Virus record (IMG/VR): IMGVR_UViG_3300015164_000006
Coordinates: 1-33,867 of that record
Direction: 5' to 3' (one strand)
DNA from: a virus
Length of the DNA: 33,867 bases
The position numbers and the translations under genes were made by a program. Position 1 is the stretch's first letter. Each line of letters begins with the position of its first letter. Positions 13,473 to 22,598 of the stretch are shown here, one piece after another. Under the pieces are notes generated by a model, which was given only the letters and a program-made list of their open reading frames with translations, made no database searches and had not been told where the DNA came from.

Positions 13473-15512
13473 ATGGCCGACACCGCCCCCATCAGGTCTG
13501 AGGACCAGGCCGCAGAGACGCCGGAGCAGCTTGCTGCGCTGTGGGGGAAGGAGTTGTCTGCTGCGAGGGAAGCGCAGAAGACCTGGTGGGAGCGCTCGGA
13601 GAAGATCGTCAAGCGCTACCTGGACGACCGCGGAGAGAAGAGGGTCAATACCACGCGGCTCAACCTGTTCTCCTCCAATACGCAGACAATGGAGAGCCTG
13701 CTCTTTGGCAAGACGCCGGAAGTGGGAGTGCAGCGCAGGTTCGCGGATTCCTCCGACGATGAGGCGCGAGTTGCCAGCGAGACGCTGGAACGCATCCTCA
13801 ATACCGACATCGAGGACGAGGATGGAGAGCAGCAGGAGGCGCTGCGCAACGCCCTGCGCGACAGGCTGATCGTCGGCCTCGGCAATGTGCGCGTTCGCTA
13901 CGAGATTGGCGATACGGAGATGCAGCCGGAGCAGCCCGCACAGATGCATCCTGATACCGGACAGGAGCTCGCGCCGGCCGTTCCAGAGCAGGAGATGCGT
14001 CCGAATGAGAAGGCTTGCGTCGATTACATCTACTGGAAGGACCAGCTCTGGTCTCCGTGCCGCACCTTCGATCAACTCCGCTGGTGGGCATTCGCTTCAG
14101 AGATGAGCGAAAAACAGTTCAACGAGCGCTTTCCTGACGCGCAGGATGCATGGACGGCGAATCGCAAGAACCCATCGAGCGCGACCGATCCTGTGAAGGT
14201 GAAGGATCCACTGGACCGCTGCATCGTCTGGGAGATCTGGAGCAAGGAGCGCGAGACGGTCGATTGGTTGGTCATCGGCTACGACAAGATCCTCGACAGC
14301 AAGCAAGATCCATTGGGCCTCGACGGCTTCTGGCCGTTCCCGCGGCCCATGTTCGCGAACCTCACCACCTCGAAGATGGTTCCGACTCCAGACTTCGTGA
14401 TGGCGGAAGACCTCTACGAGCAGATCGATACGCTGCAATCGCGAATCTGGATGCTCGAGGACGTGATCGGCGTGCGCGGCGTCTACGACAAGAACTCGGA
14501 AGAGATCAAGCGGCTGATCAACCAGACCGGCAAGAACGAGTTGATCGGCGTGGATTCGTGGTCGGCCTTCGCAGAGAAGGGCGGGATCAAGGGCGTCGTG
14601 GACTGGCTGCCGATCGACATGATCGCGGAGTGTCTCGACAAGCTGAACGCGCAGCAGACGATCAAGATCGGGCTCCTCTACCAGATCACCGGCATGAGCG
14701 ACATCATGCGCGGGCAGGCGAGCGAGCAGAGCACGGCAACGGAACAGGCGATCAAGGCGCGGTTTGCGAGCGTCAGGGTGCAGACGCTTCAGGACGAGTT
14801 CGCGCGCTTTGCTTCTGATACGCAGAAGCTCCGGGCGGAGATCATCAGCAAGCACTTCGATCCGCAGACCATCATCAACCGCAGCAACGTCATGCGGACA
14901 CCTGACGCAGCACTCGCGCAGGCGGCGGTAGCCCTGATCAAGCAGCCTGACTTCGGGTTCCGGATCAGCGTCAACCCTGACAGCATCAGCCTTCAGGACT
15001 TCGCCGCGCTGAAGCAGGAGCGCTTCGAGTTTGCCAATTCGATTGGCCCGTTCTTCCAGAGCATGTTCCCGTTCATCCAGTTGGCAGGTTCAGTCCCTGG
15101 CGGAGCTCAGGCCGCAACCAAGTTCACCATCTCGCTTGCGCAGACGATGATCGCAGGACTCAAGGGCGCGAACGAGATGGAGGGAATCTTCGACGAGTTC
15201 GTGGCGGAGTTGACGCAGGCCGCGCAGCAGGCGGCGCAGAATCCGCCCCCGCCTCCGCCGCCAGATCCAAAGGTGATCGCGGCGCAGGTGAAGGGTCAGG
15301 CAGAGCAGTTCAAGGCGAAGGCTGACGTGATGAAGACGGGGCTTGATCTGCACGTCGCTCAGCAGAAGCACCAGATGGACATGCAGAAGGCTGGAATGGA
15401 CATGAAGAAGATGCAGATCCAGGCATCGACGGGGATCCAGAGCGCGGAGGCAAAGGCGCGGGCGCAGGGGCTCGAGGCTCTGAACAAGGTGACTGGAGAT
15501 GGACCCACATGA
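13473..15512 (+). CDS. Portal protein (podovirus/P22-like)
   Basis: A 679-residue protein starting directly after the methyltransferase TAA. The N-terminus (ETPEQLAALWGKELSAA, then RLNLFSSNTQTMESLLFGKTPEV) and the stretch LYEQIDTLQSRIWMLEDVI are typical of long podoviral portals. The region from about residue 600 is a Pro/Gln-rich linker followed by a coiled coil (KADVMKTGLDLHVAQQKHQM). It forms the dodecameric ring at one vertex through which DNA enters and to which neck proteins attach. It is the longest protein of the genome and is followed by scaffold and capsid genes, as expected. Confidence 0.9.
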   Translation: MADTAPIRSEDQAAETPEQLAALWGKELSAAREAQKTWWERSEKIVKRYLDDRGEKRVNTTRLNLFSSNTQTMESLLFGKTPEVGVQRRFADSSDDEARVASETLERILNTDIEDEDGEQQEALRNALRDRLIVGLGNVRVRYEIGDTEMQPEQPAQMHPDTGQELAPAVPEQEMRPNEKACVDYIYWKDQLWSPCRTFDQLRWWAFASEMSEKQFNERFPDAQDAWTANRKNPSSATDPVKVKDPLDRCIVWEIWSKERETVDWLVIGYDKILDSKQDPLGLDGFWPFPRPMFANLTTSKMVPTPDFVMAEDLYEQIDTLQSRIWMLEDVIGVRGVYDKNSEEIKRLINQTGKNELIGVDSWSAFAEKGGIKGVVDWLPIDMIAECLDKLNAQQTIKIGLLYQITGMSDIMRGQASEQSTATEQAIKARFASVRVQTLQDEFARFASDTQKLRAEIISKHFDPQTIINRSNVMRTPDAALAQAAVALIKQPDFGFRISVNPDSISLQDFAALKQERFEFANSIGPFFQSMFPFIQLAGSVPGGAQAATKFTISLAQTMIAGLKGANEMEGIFDEFVAELTQAAQQAAQNPPPPPPPDPKVIAAQVKGQAEQFKAKADVMKTGLDLHVAQQKHQMDMQKAGMDMKKMQIQASTGIQSAEAKARAQGLEALNKVTGDGPT

Positions 15513-15877
15513 TGTTCTTCTTCCGCCCCGGCCATCCTCGCGCCTCTCCCGGCGGGTTCGTGTCCGCAGTGGACCTGGCTGACATTCCGATGGACGTTCC
15601 GAAGGCGCTGAACGCGCCGATCATGGCGGGCAGGTTCTACGAGAACACCTGCGCGCCAGACCTTGAGCATACGGACATCGGTAGCAGGGAGAGGCACCGC
15701 GAGTACATGAAGCAGCGGGGCCTTACCCACCCGTCTGACTTCACGCAGGAATGGGCCAATGCCGAAGCAGAGCGCAAGAAAGTGCGCGAGGGCCAGCCCA
15801 TTCCCGACAAGGAGCGCCGGGAACTGATTGGCCGACTCGATTACGAGATGGAGAAAAAGTATGCCAAACGACGCTGA
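15509..15877 (+). CDS. Small conserved-looking protein between portal and scaffold
   Basis: A 122-residue protein beginning MMFFFRPGHPRASPGG, overlapping the end of the portal gene by four bases. The rest is charged and helical (RERHREYMKQRGLTHPSDF, AEAERKKVREGQ). Its last 17 bases overlap the scaffold gene. No catalytic motif is visible. The position suggests a head-assembly role, but this is not certain. Confidence 0.65.
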   Translation: MMFFFRPGHPRASPGGFVSAVDLADIPMDVPKALNAPIMAGRFYENTCAPDLEHTDIGSRERHREYMKQRGLTHPSDFTQEWANAEAERKKVREGQPIPDKERRELIGRLDYEMEKKYAKRR

Positions 15878-16970
15878 CCAGCCAGAAGTAGACGACCATC
15901 GCGCGGACATGGAGGCGGCATACGATGCGGTAGAGGCCGCGCAAGCCACAGCGGAGCCCGCTGCAGCAACGCCGGAGCCGGCGGCTACCACTGAGGCTGC
16001 AACTCCAGCGGAGAGCCCGGAGGGCAGGGCTCGCGACGAGAAGGGCAGGTTTGCGCCGGGAGCGGCGAAGGGTGAGTCTTCCCCGCCGCCACCGGCGGCA
16101 AAGACGCAGGAGGGAGTAGCCGCACCCGCAGTAGCTATCGGCACCCCTCCTGCGCCTGTTGTTGAGGTGCGCGCTCCGCAGTCGTGGAAGCCTGACGTGC
16201 GTGAGCTGGTTTCCAGGCTGCCGCCGGAGTTCCGGCCCATTCTCGACGAGGCCAACCGGCGGGAGCGGGAGACGCAGCTTGCCATGCAGCGGGCGTCTGA
16301 GGCACAGCGCGGGCTCGAGCCGCTTCTGCGTTCGGTGCAGCCCTTTGTGCAAGGGCTCCAGCAGAGGGGATTCGATCCGGCGCAGATCGTCGGTAACATG
16401 CTCCGCACCGAGCAGGCGCTTTCTAACCCTGACGAGCGGGTCAGGGCCAACGTGATCGCCCAGGCATTGAAGCAGTACGGGGTCGGCGTGGAAACCCTGG
16501 CGGCTGCGATCGACGGCCAGCCGCGTCAAACACAGCAACAGGCGATCGACCCACAGCAGATCGTGCAGCAGGCAAAGGCCGAACTGCTCAGGGAGATTGA
16601 GCAACAGCGCATCCAGCAGGCGTCCAGCGCGGCGTCTAACGAGATTGAATCATTCGCTCCACAAGCGGAGTTCCTCGACGACGTGAGAATGACCGCCGCG
16701 GCCATCTTGCAGTCAGCGGCGGAGGCTGGGGTTGCCAAGACATTGAAAGAGGCATATGAAGAAGCATGTTGGGCAGATTCCAGGATTCGAGGGATCTACC
16801 AGCAGCGTGAAGCGAGCAAGAAGGCTGCGACCGGAGCACAGGCCACGCAGCGCGCCCACGCAGCAGCAAGCTCGGTAAAGTCTCAGCCGGGAGGTGGGAA
16901 CGGAACCACCCCACTCGGAGATAGCTGGCGAGAGCACCTTGAAGCAAGCTGGGACAAGCTGTCCCAGTAG
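15861..16970 (+). CDS. Probable scaffolding protein
   Basis: A 369-residue protein starting at MPNDADQPEVDDH behind a GGAG. It has an acidic, Ala/Pro/Thr-rich disordered N-terminus with the KGRFAPG motif (residues about 1-110), a helical Gln-rich middle and a charged C-terminus (SWREHLEASWDKLSQ). This composition and its place directly before the major capsid gene are those of phage scaffolding proteins, which template procapsid assembly and leave before DNA entry. Sequence identity in scaffolds is low, so the call rests on position and character. Confidence 0.8.
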   Translation: MPNDADQPEVDDHRADMEAAYDAVEAAQATAEPAAATPEPAATTEAATPAESPEGRARDEKGRFAPGAAKGESSPPPPAAKTQEGVAAPAVAIGTPPAPVVEVRAPQSWKPDVRELVSRLPPEFRPILDEANRRERETQLAMQRASEAQRGLEPLLRSVQPFVQGLQQRGFDPAQIVGNMLRTEQALSNPDERVRANVIAQALKQYGVGVETLAAAIDGQPRQTQQQAIDPQQIVQQAKAELLREIEQQRIQQASSAASNEIESFAPQAEFLDDVRMTAAAILQSAAEAGVAKTLKEAYEEACWADSRIRGIYQQREASKKAATGAQATQRAHAAASSVKSQPGGGNGTTPLGDSWREHLEASWDKLSQ

Positions 16971-17090
16971 AAGTAGCGGGAACCCACAGGGTCCACCCGG
17001 ATAGCCCCCAAACGTCGCGGGGCGTGAGCGAAGGCCAGCAGGTCTCCACGCGCAGAATGCGACGTAAGGCTTTCCACTGTGGAGTCCCCT

Positions 17091-18089
17091 ATGGCATTTC
17101 CGAGCAGCACCACCGACGTAATCGTCGGGGCGATCGAAAGTCGCCGCGGCAAAATCGCAGACAACGTGACCAAGAACAATGCGCTTCTCACCCATCTCAG
17201 GGAGAAGGGGAGAGTTCTCCCCATCACCGGCGGCAACTCAATCCTCGAAGAGCTCTCCTTCGCGGCGAACGGGAACGCCAGCTACTACAGCGGATACGAT
17301 CTGCTGCCGGTGGCCGCGCAGGACGTGATCGGGGCGGCGCAGTACACGCTCAAGCAGGCAGCGGTGCCGGTCAGCATGAGCGGCCTCGAGATGCTGCAGA
17401 ACGACGGCAAGGAGAAGCGGATCGATCTCATGGATGCGCGCCTCTCCGTGGCGGAGTCCACGCTGGCGAACATCATCACGCAGGGCTGCTACTCCGACGG
17501 CACGATCTTCAACGGCAAGGCCATCGTCGGCCTCGACGCGGCAGTGGAAGCGACCGTCACATCCTCGCAGAGCAGCACCTACGCCGGCATCTCGCGGAGC
17601 ACGTTCCCGTTCTGGCGCAGCCAATGCACCAGCACGACCGCCACCATCAACACGGCAGCCACCTGCCAGGCGGTGATGAACGCGCTCTACGCCACGACCA
17701 TCCGAGGCAGTGACAACCCCGACTTCGGGATCATGGACAACACCTTCTGGGCCGACTTCATGGCGTCGCTGCAGAACATCCAGCGGTTCACCGACAGCAG
17801 GAAGGCCAGCCTCGGATTCCAGTCGATCCAGTACATGAACGCCGACATCTACCTCGACGGAGGGATCGGCGGCTTCGCTGGCGATGCAGTGAGCACGCAC
17901 GGGACGTTCTACTTGCTGAACAGCAAGTATCTGAAGTTCCGCCCGCACAAGGAGCGCAACTTTGTTGCGCTGTCTCCCAAGCGGTACGCCGTGAACCAAG
18001 ACGCGGAAGTTGCCATCCTGGCATGGGCGGGAGCCCTCACTGTTAGCGGCGCGCAGTTCCAGGGCCGCGTCGTCGCTACCACCGTTTAA
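17091..18089 (+). CDS. Major capsid protein
   Basis: A 332-residue protein starting at MAFPSSTTDVIVGA behind TGGAG. A GTG four codons earlier is less likely. The sequence (IESRRGKIADNVTKNNALL, then AQYTLKQAAVPVSMSGLEML) resembles HK97-fold capsid proteins annotated in podo- and siphoviruses. The middle holds the expected domain with NPDFGIMDNTFWADFM, and the C-terminal part has FRPHKERNFVAL and a compact beta end. A 120-base untranslated stretch precedes it, which suits a highly expressed gene with its own leader. Decoration protein follows. Confidence 0.85.
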   Translation: MAFPSSTTDVIVGAIESRRGKIADNVTKNNALLTHLREKGRVLPITGGNSILEELSFAANGNASYYSGYDLLPVAAQDVIGAAQYTLKQAAVPVSMSGLEMLQNDGKEKRIDLMDARLSVAESTLANIITQGCYSDGTIFNGKAIVGLDAAVEATVTSSQSSTYAGISRSTFPFWRSQCTSTTATINTAATCQAVMNALYATTIRGSDNPDFGIMDNTFWADFMASLQNIQRFTDSRKASLGFQSIQYMNADIYLDGGIGGFAGDAVSTHGTFYLLNSKYLKFRPHKERNFVALSPKRYAVNQDAEVAILAWAGALTVSGAQFQGRVVATTV

Positions 18090-18101
18090 GGAGACCAACC
18101 C

Positions 18102-18641
18102 ATGTCCTCATACGTCATTGTGGATGCAATCATCGGCGGGGCTCCGGTGTCACGTATCGACACCACGCCTCTCGTTCCCACTGGCTACCTCGCGCACGCC
18201 ATCGACAACGCTACCGTCAAGAGCAGCGTCAACGTCGGGGCTGGCATGTTCGTCTACGCGCGCGGGTCCAACGCCACCACCAACGGGCAGTTCGTTCACC
18301 TGTCCGGTGGCCTCGGCGGCGTCTCTGCGGTGTTGCTCGCGAGCGCGAACAGCACGGTGTTCTGGCCGATCGGGGTGTGCGCCGGCGCGCTCACCGGGAC
18401 CGGTCAGTTCGGATGGGTGCAGGTGCAGGGTCTTTGCGACTACGCGACGGCGAGCAATACGTCGGTGGCCGCGAATGCCTACATCGCGCTCGGCTCGACT
18501 GCCGGGCAGGTCGGCAGCGTGACGGCGTTGGGTTCCCGCATCATGGGGATCGCTGTTCCCAACTCGTTCACGTCCAGCCAGACGAGCCTGACGGTGTTCC
18601 TGAACTTCCCCGCCATCATCGGCGTCACCGCCAGCAACTAA
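18102..18641 (+). CDS. Probable head decoration protein
   Basis: A 179-residue protein starting at MSSYVIVDAIIGG behind TAAGGAG, 12 bases after the capsid stop. It is Gly/Ser/Thr/Val-rich with many short beta segments and no catalytic motif. Features such as ARGSNATTNGQFVHLSGGLGG fit the capsid-stabilising proteins found directly after major capsid genes. It is followed by a strong hairpin. The assignment is from position and composition. Confidence 0.65.
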   Translation: MSSYVIVDAIIGGAPVSRIDTTPLVPTGYLAHAIDNATVKSSVNVGAGMFVYARGSNATTNGQFVHLSGGLGGVSAVLLASANSTVFWPIGVCAGALTGTGQFGWVQVQGLCDYATASNTSVAANAYIALGSTAGQVGSVTALGSRIMGIAVPNSFTSSQTSLTVFLNFPAIIGVTASN

Positions 18642-18645
18642 CCAC

Positions 18646-18671
18646 AGGGGGGCGGGGAAACCCGCCCTCCT
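18646..18671 (+). terminator. Strong hairpin after the capsid/decoration genes, partial terminator candidate
   Basis: GGGCGGG (18650-18656), GAAA loop and CCCGCCC (18661-18667) form a perfect stem that extends to 11 pairs with one G-U. There is no following T-run, so it may be a 3' RNA-stabilising element or a weak terminator that keeps capsid mRNA above downstream genes. Confidence 0.5.
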
Positions 18672-18685
18672 CACATGGAGTTCGT

Positions 18686-19318
18686 ATGGACATGCAGGAA
18701 GCTACCGCCGAGGTCATGGCGTCGATTCAGGCGCAGAACGGCAACCAGCCGAGCACGATGATCGTCAAATTCTACCGGGATGGCGTGCTGGACGAGAAGC
18801 GCACCAACGGCTGGATCGAGCAGAACTATGATCCGACCACCGGCCTGCCGGGACCAATCCGCAGGCACCCCGGAGAGGGCGGCACCTTCTTCAAGAACGA
18901 GATCTGTGTCGAGATCCGCGCCCCCGGAGAGAAGGACTTCATTGTCCGGCGCCAACTGCGCCCGTCCGACAAGTACCGATTCCCGATTCAGTGGAAGGCT
19001 TTCGAGGACTCCGAAAAGGGAATGGCTCCGGGGCAGGACGGCACGCCGCTCGACCTTTTACCGTTCTTGACAAAGGCGCAGGTGATGGAGTTCCAGGCTG
19101 TCGGAATCACGACCGCGGAGCACCTGGCCGACACCTCCGATGTCAACGGGCAGAAGTTCATGGACTTCCAGCGGGTGCGCCGCAGGGCGCAGGACTTCGT
19201 GGAGGCGGCGAAGGGCAACGCTCCGATCCTGGCGATTCGCGCGGAGAACGACGATCTGCGCTCCCAGCTCGTGGCTATGCAAAAGCAGATCAAGGAGTTG
19301 GCAGAGCGGAAGAAGTAG
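18686..19318 (+). CDS. Virion-region protein of unknown function
   Basis: A 210-residue protein starting at MDMQEATAEVMAS (ATG 18686 with GGAG before it; ATG 18675 is out of frame). The front half carries beta segments (STMIVKFYRDGVLDEKR, EICVEIRAPGEKDFIVRR). The C-terminus is a coiled coil (RAENDDLRSQLVAMQKQIKELAERKK). It contains a helix-hairpin-helix-like stretch, FLTKAQVMEFQAVGITTAEHLAD, recalling DNA-associated or head-completion proteins. It sits between decoration and neck genes. I do not know its function. Confidence 0.65.
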   Translation: MDMQEATAEVMASIQAQNGNQPSTMIVKFYRDGVLDEKRTNGWIEQNYDPTTGLPGPIRRHPGEGGTFFKNEICVEIRAPGEKDFIVRRQLRPSDKYRFPIQWKAFEDSEKGMAPGQDGTPLDLLPFLTKAQVMEFQAVGITTAEHLADTSDVNGQKFMDFQRVRRRAQDFVEAAKGNAPILAIRAENDDLRSQLVAMQKQIKELAERKK

Positions 19319-19321
19319 CCC

Positions 19322-20398
19322 GTGGCCTACGATACCGCAGGTGCGATCATCAGCGACGCGGCTGCCGAGCTCGGGCTCGGCACCGTGTCGGATGCCTACG
19401 GTAGCACCGACGCGAATGTGATCCAGCTTCGCAGCCTGCTCAAGAGTGCCGGTCGCGATATTCTGCGAGATCGCGACTGGTCGAGTCTGCTCAAGGAGTA
19501 CAGCTTTGTTACTTTACCGAATTGGGTAGCGTCAACCGCCTATACGGCAAACGCTCCTCCTTTTGTGCCCGGAGATGGCCCATATGTGATCGGCAAACTG
19601 GTGCAAAATAACGGCAACCTGTACCGGGTAGCTGCTGGATCCAGCGGTAGCGGATCCGGAATCGGACCAGGCCCTCAGACACAAACTCAGGGAATCGCGG
19701 ATGGCACTGTAAAGTGGAATTTCCAGAGCGTTGGTAGCGCCTCGATCGTAGTCAAGGGTTTGTATTCCTATACCTGTAAAGTTAGCGGTACATCCGGCAC
19801 GGCAGGCCCCTACGGAAGTGTCATCGGCGCCACGGAAGTAGAAGGTACGGTTACGTGGCAATGCACCGGCCGCGCTTCCGACTACGCGCTCCCATCCGAC
19901 TTTTCCAACATGGTCGATCAGACCGGGTGGAACAGGACCAATCGGTTGCCGTTGGGAGGCCCGATCAACTCCCAGATGTGGCAGTACCTCAAGGGGCGAA
20001 CGCAAGGGATCGTTTTCAACGTCGCGTTCCGATTCGCTGACAACATACTCCGGCTCTACCCGGACACCGATCCGCCCGGCGGCTACAATGTCGTGCTCGA
20101 GTACGTCAGCTCGTGGTGGGTGAGTCCGACCGGCGGGACTGTCCCGACGACAGACGCGCCGACAGCGAACAGCGATGTCATCTACTTTGATCAGCTGATG
20201 ATGATGCGGCGCCTCAAGGTCGATTGGCTGAAGGCAAAGGGCTTCGACACGACCAACGCGCAGCAGCAACTTGACGAGGCGGAAGAGCAGGCAATGAACA
20301 CGGACGGGACCGCTGAAACGCTCAGGCTGGGCGGCCCTGGTGACTTCGATCCGCTCGTTGGACCCGCGAACATTCCATTCACCGGGATCGGGAGCTAA
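19322..20398 (+). CDS. Probable head-tail connector (neck) protein with inserted beta modules
   Basis: A 358-residue protein with a GTG start. The outer parts (AAAELGLGTVSDAYGSTDANVIQLRSLL replaced after 60 by ILRDRDW; C-terminal FDQLMMMRRLKVDWLKAKGFD) are helical and look like podoviral neck or gp4-type proteins. Residues about 70-137 and 146-183 are two copies of a beta module (A..Y..G..V..NG.LYR then DGTVKW; SYTCKVSGTSGTAGP then EGTVTW). The DNA of this insert is visibly less GC-rich than its surroundings. The same module occurs once in the 601-residue protein downstream. The neck role is inferred from position. Confidence 0.65.
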   Translation: MAYDTAGAIISDAAAELGLGTVSDAYGSTDANVIQLRSLLKSAGRDILRDRDWSSLLKEYSFVTLPNWVASTAYTANAPPFVPGDGPYVIGKLVQNNGNLYRVAAGSSGSGSGIGPGPQTQTQGIADGTVKWNFQSVGSASIVVKGLYSYTCKVSGTSGTAGPYGSVIGATEVEGTVTWQCTGRASDYALPSDFSNMVDQTGWNRTNRLPLGGPINSQMWQYLKGRTQGIVFNVAFRFADNILRLYPDTDPPGGYNVVLEYVSSWWVSPTGGTVPTTDAPTANSDVIYFDQLMMMRRLKVDWLKAKGFDTTNAQQQLDEAEEQAMNTDGTAETLRLGGPGDFDPLVGPANIPFTGIGS

Positions 20399-20772
20399 AA
20401 GTGTATCATGAGCCCGTCAGCGAAATTCATGGTGACGGCGTAGGCTTCGCCTCCGATCACTCCACCGATCGGAACATTCCGCCAGCCACTTGGCAGCGCG
20501 TACCATATCGCTGTCATGGCAATGGTTGGCAGCACGCCACCGACCATGATCACTCTTGCGGTGGTCGGATGCGGACCGAGGAATCGGTTCTGTTCGGACC
20601 ATCCGCGTCTCGTCCCGTCGATGGTCTGCGCGACATCTACCCAGATCAGGGCGGTTGCTGTGGCGAGTACGGCGATCTCGTAGCCGCGTGGCTGCTCCCA
20701 GCCCCAAAGAGGAGTGGGATTGGCCCTTGCCGCTCCTGCGCAGAATGCCATCGCTACCATGAGTTTTCGCAT
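20395..20772 (-). CDS. Membrane-protein moron, opposite strand inside the late block
   Basis: A 125-residue protein starting at MRKLMVAMAFCAGAARA, a good signal peptide with a likely AxA cleavage site. At least two further membrane segments follow (YEIAVLATATALIWV and VIMVGGVLPTIAMTAIWYAL). The central motif WSEQNRFLGPHPTTARV resembles the E.NP.LG.HPS motif of a recurrent small membrane-protein family of phages, whose function is unknown to me. It lies on the minus strand between two plus-strand neck genes, with its stop overlapping the stop of the first. This is the classic position of a moron expressed in lysogens. No clear promoter is seen upstream. Confidence 0.7.
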   Translation of the reverse strand: MRKLMVAMAFCAGAARANPTPLWGWEQPRGYEIAVLATATALIWVDVAQTIDGTRRGWSEQNRFLGPHPTTARVIMVGGVLPTIAMTAIWYALPSGWRNVPIGGVIGGEAYAVTMNFADGLMIHF

Positions 20773-20792
20773 AACGGAGGAAGCTAGCACCC

Positions 20793-22598
20793 ATGCAGGG
20801 CTTGGCACAAAGACAAAGAAAGCCCACTCCGCGGCCCACGGTCGGCAGCGTCACCATTCCTGCGCCGATCGGCGGCCTGAACACGATCGATGCGGGCGCG
20901 TCGATGCCTCCGACCGACGCGATCTCTCTCTACAACATGGTCGGCGCCGAGCTTGGCTTGCGGACGCGGCTCGGCACATCCGAGTGGTGTACGACGCTGA
21001 CAGGGACAGGCAACAACGAGGTGCGTAGCATCCTGCCGTTCACCGGCCGGGCGAAGGATGGGAGCAAGAACAAGCTGTTTGCCTGCACCACGGACGGCAT
21101 CTGGGATTGCACTACGTCCACCAACGCGCCCGCGAAGTCGGTCACATTCCCAATCAAGACCGGCGACGCGGGCTATTGCCAGTCCACCGTATTCGTCAAC
21201 CTGAACGGCGATCACTTCCTTCTCGTGACTGACGAGGTAAACGGCTACTACGTCTACACGGAGAGCACTGGATTCTGGGTCAAGGTCACGCAGCAGGCCA
21301 CGGCGGCGTGGGCGCCGGGTACGGTCTACGGTGCCGGCGCTTACGTGCTGGCCAACGGCGCCAGCTACCTGACTGCGGGCGGCGGAACCAGCGCTGCCTC
21401 GCCGGCTACGGGGCCTTCAGGCACGGGCGCAGCGATCACCGATGGGACAGCGACGTGGGCATACACGCCTGCGATCGGGACGGGTGATCCGGCTACGTTT
21501 GTTAATGTGACCGTCTGGGGAAATCGGGTCTGGTTCACCCAGGTAGACACGCCGAACGCTTGGTACACTGGGATCGGCTCGCTGTTCGGGACGGTGACGA
21601 AGTTCCCGTTCGGTGCGCGCTTCCGGGCTGGCGGCGATCTGCGCGGGTTGTTCAACTGGACCCGCGACGGCTCGACCGGCTCGATCAATTCCCTTGTCGG
21701 CATCTCTGGCGGCGGCGACGTGGTGGTCTACGAGGGCACCGATCCGGCGAATGTCGCTTCATTCGGGCTCAAGGGCGTCTGGTCGCTCGGCGGCGGCGGC
21801 GTTCCTTACGGGCGCAGGATCGCTACTGACTACGGCGGCGATCTGCTCATCCTGACCACGATCGGGCTCCTCCCGCTCTCGAGGCTGGTGGTCGGAAACG
21901 CGATCACCGAGCGCGGGCTTTATGCGACGGCAAAGATCGCCAACACCTTCACCCAACTTGCCTATGCTGGCCGCGCGCTGAAGGGCTGGCAAGTCAGGCT
22001 GCACCCGCAGGACAACACGCTGCTAATCAACGTCCCTTCCGCGGACACATCGACGCAACAGCTCGTGATGAGCCTGATCACCAAAGGCTGGAGCATCTAC
22101 CCGGACATGCCGCCGCTTCTCTCGATGGAGAGCTGGCAGGGTGACTTGTACTTCGGTACGGTTGACGGTCGCGTGATCAAGAACACCGGCTACGTGGACG
22201 GGGTGACGCTGGCGGCACAGAGCTCATTTACACCGATTCAGTGGCAGCTTCAGACCTCGTTCCAGAACGGCGGCAGCCAGAAGTACAAGAGGATCGGACT
22301 GATCCGCCCGCAGTTCGTGTCACAGGGTGGGGCTCCTGCTTACATCGCCAATGCGCGATTCGACTATGACATGTCCGCTCTGTCGCCAATCGTAGGAGTT
22401 CCTGCCGTTGGATCCAATGTCTGGGGAACAGCGAAGTGGGGCGTGGTCGCATGGGCGGGGGCGTCGGTGCCTAACCTGACTCTGGTTGGCGCATCCGGTG
22501 CGGGCGTGGCTGTCTCGATCGCCATCCGCGGTAACGCGACCAACCGAACTAGCCTCGTCGGGATCGATGTCGTGTTCCAGGAGGGGGGCATTTTGTGA
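20793..22598 (+). CDS. P22 gp10-like packaged-DNA stabilisation / tail hub protein
   Basis: A 601-residue protein starting at MQGLAQRQRKP behind GGAGG. The opening IPAPIGGLNTIDAGASMPPTDAISL and regular beta repeats (SILPFTGRAK, LFACTTDGIWDC, HFLLVTDEVNGYYVYT) are those of the large beta-propeller-like neck proteins of podoviruses. These form the knob under the portal and hold packaged DNA. Residues about 171-225 carry an inserted beta module (W....VYG..AYV..NG.SYL and TDGTATW) shared with the protein at 19322-20398. The family call is moderate, based on motif and location. Confidence 0.7.
   Translation: MQGLAQRQRKPTPRPTVGSVTIPAPIGGLNTIDAGASMPPTDAISLYNMVGAELGLRTRLGTSEWCTTLTGTGNNEVRSILPFTGRAKDGSKNKLFACTTDGIWDCTTSTNAPAKSVTFPIKTGDAGYCQSTVFVNLNGDHFLLVTDEVNGYYVYTESTGFWVKVTQQATAAWAPGTVYGAGAYVLANGASYLTAGGGTSAASPATGPSGTGAAITDGTATWAYTPAIGTGDPATFVNVTVWGNRVWFTQVDTPNAWYTGIGSLFGTVTKFPFGARFRAGGDLRGLFNWTRDGSTGSINSLVGISGGGDVVVYEGTDPANVASFGLKGVWSLGGGGVPYGRRIATDYGGDLLILTTIGLLPLSRLVVGNAITERGLYATAKIANTFTQLAYAGRALKGWQVRLHPQDNTLLINVPSADTSTQQLVMSLITKGWSIYPDMPPLLSMESWQGDLYFGTVDGRVIKNTGYVDGVTLAAQSSFTPIQWQLQTSFQNGGSQKYKRIGLIRPQFVSQGGAPAYIANARFDYDMSALSPIVGVPAVGSNVWGTAKWGVVAWAGASVPNLTLVGASGAGVAVSIAIRGNATNRTSLVGIDVVFQEGGIL

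Noticed and set aside
12627-14075. 482-residue minus-strand ORF over methyltransferase and portal genes
   Set aside because: It is antisense to two firmly identified genes; its length reflects high GC content.
17024-17713. 229-residue plus-strand ORF over the capsid gene
   Set aside because: Arg/Gly/His-rich shadow frame overlapping the capsid protein.
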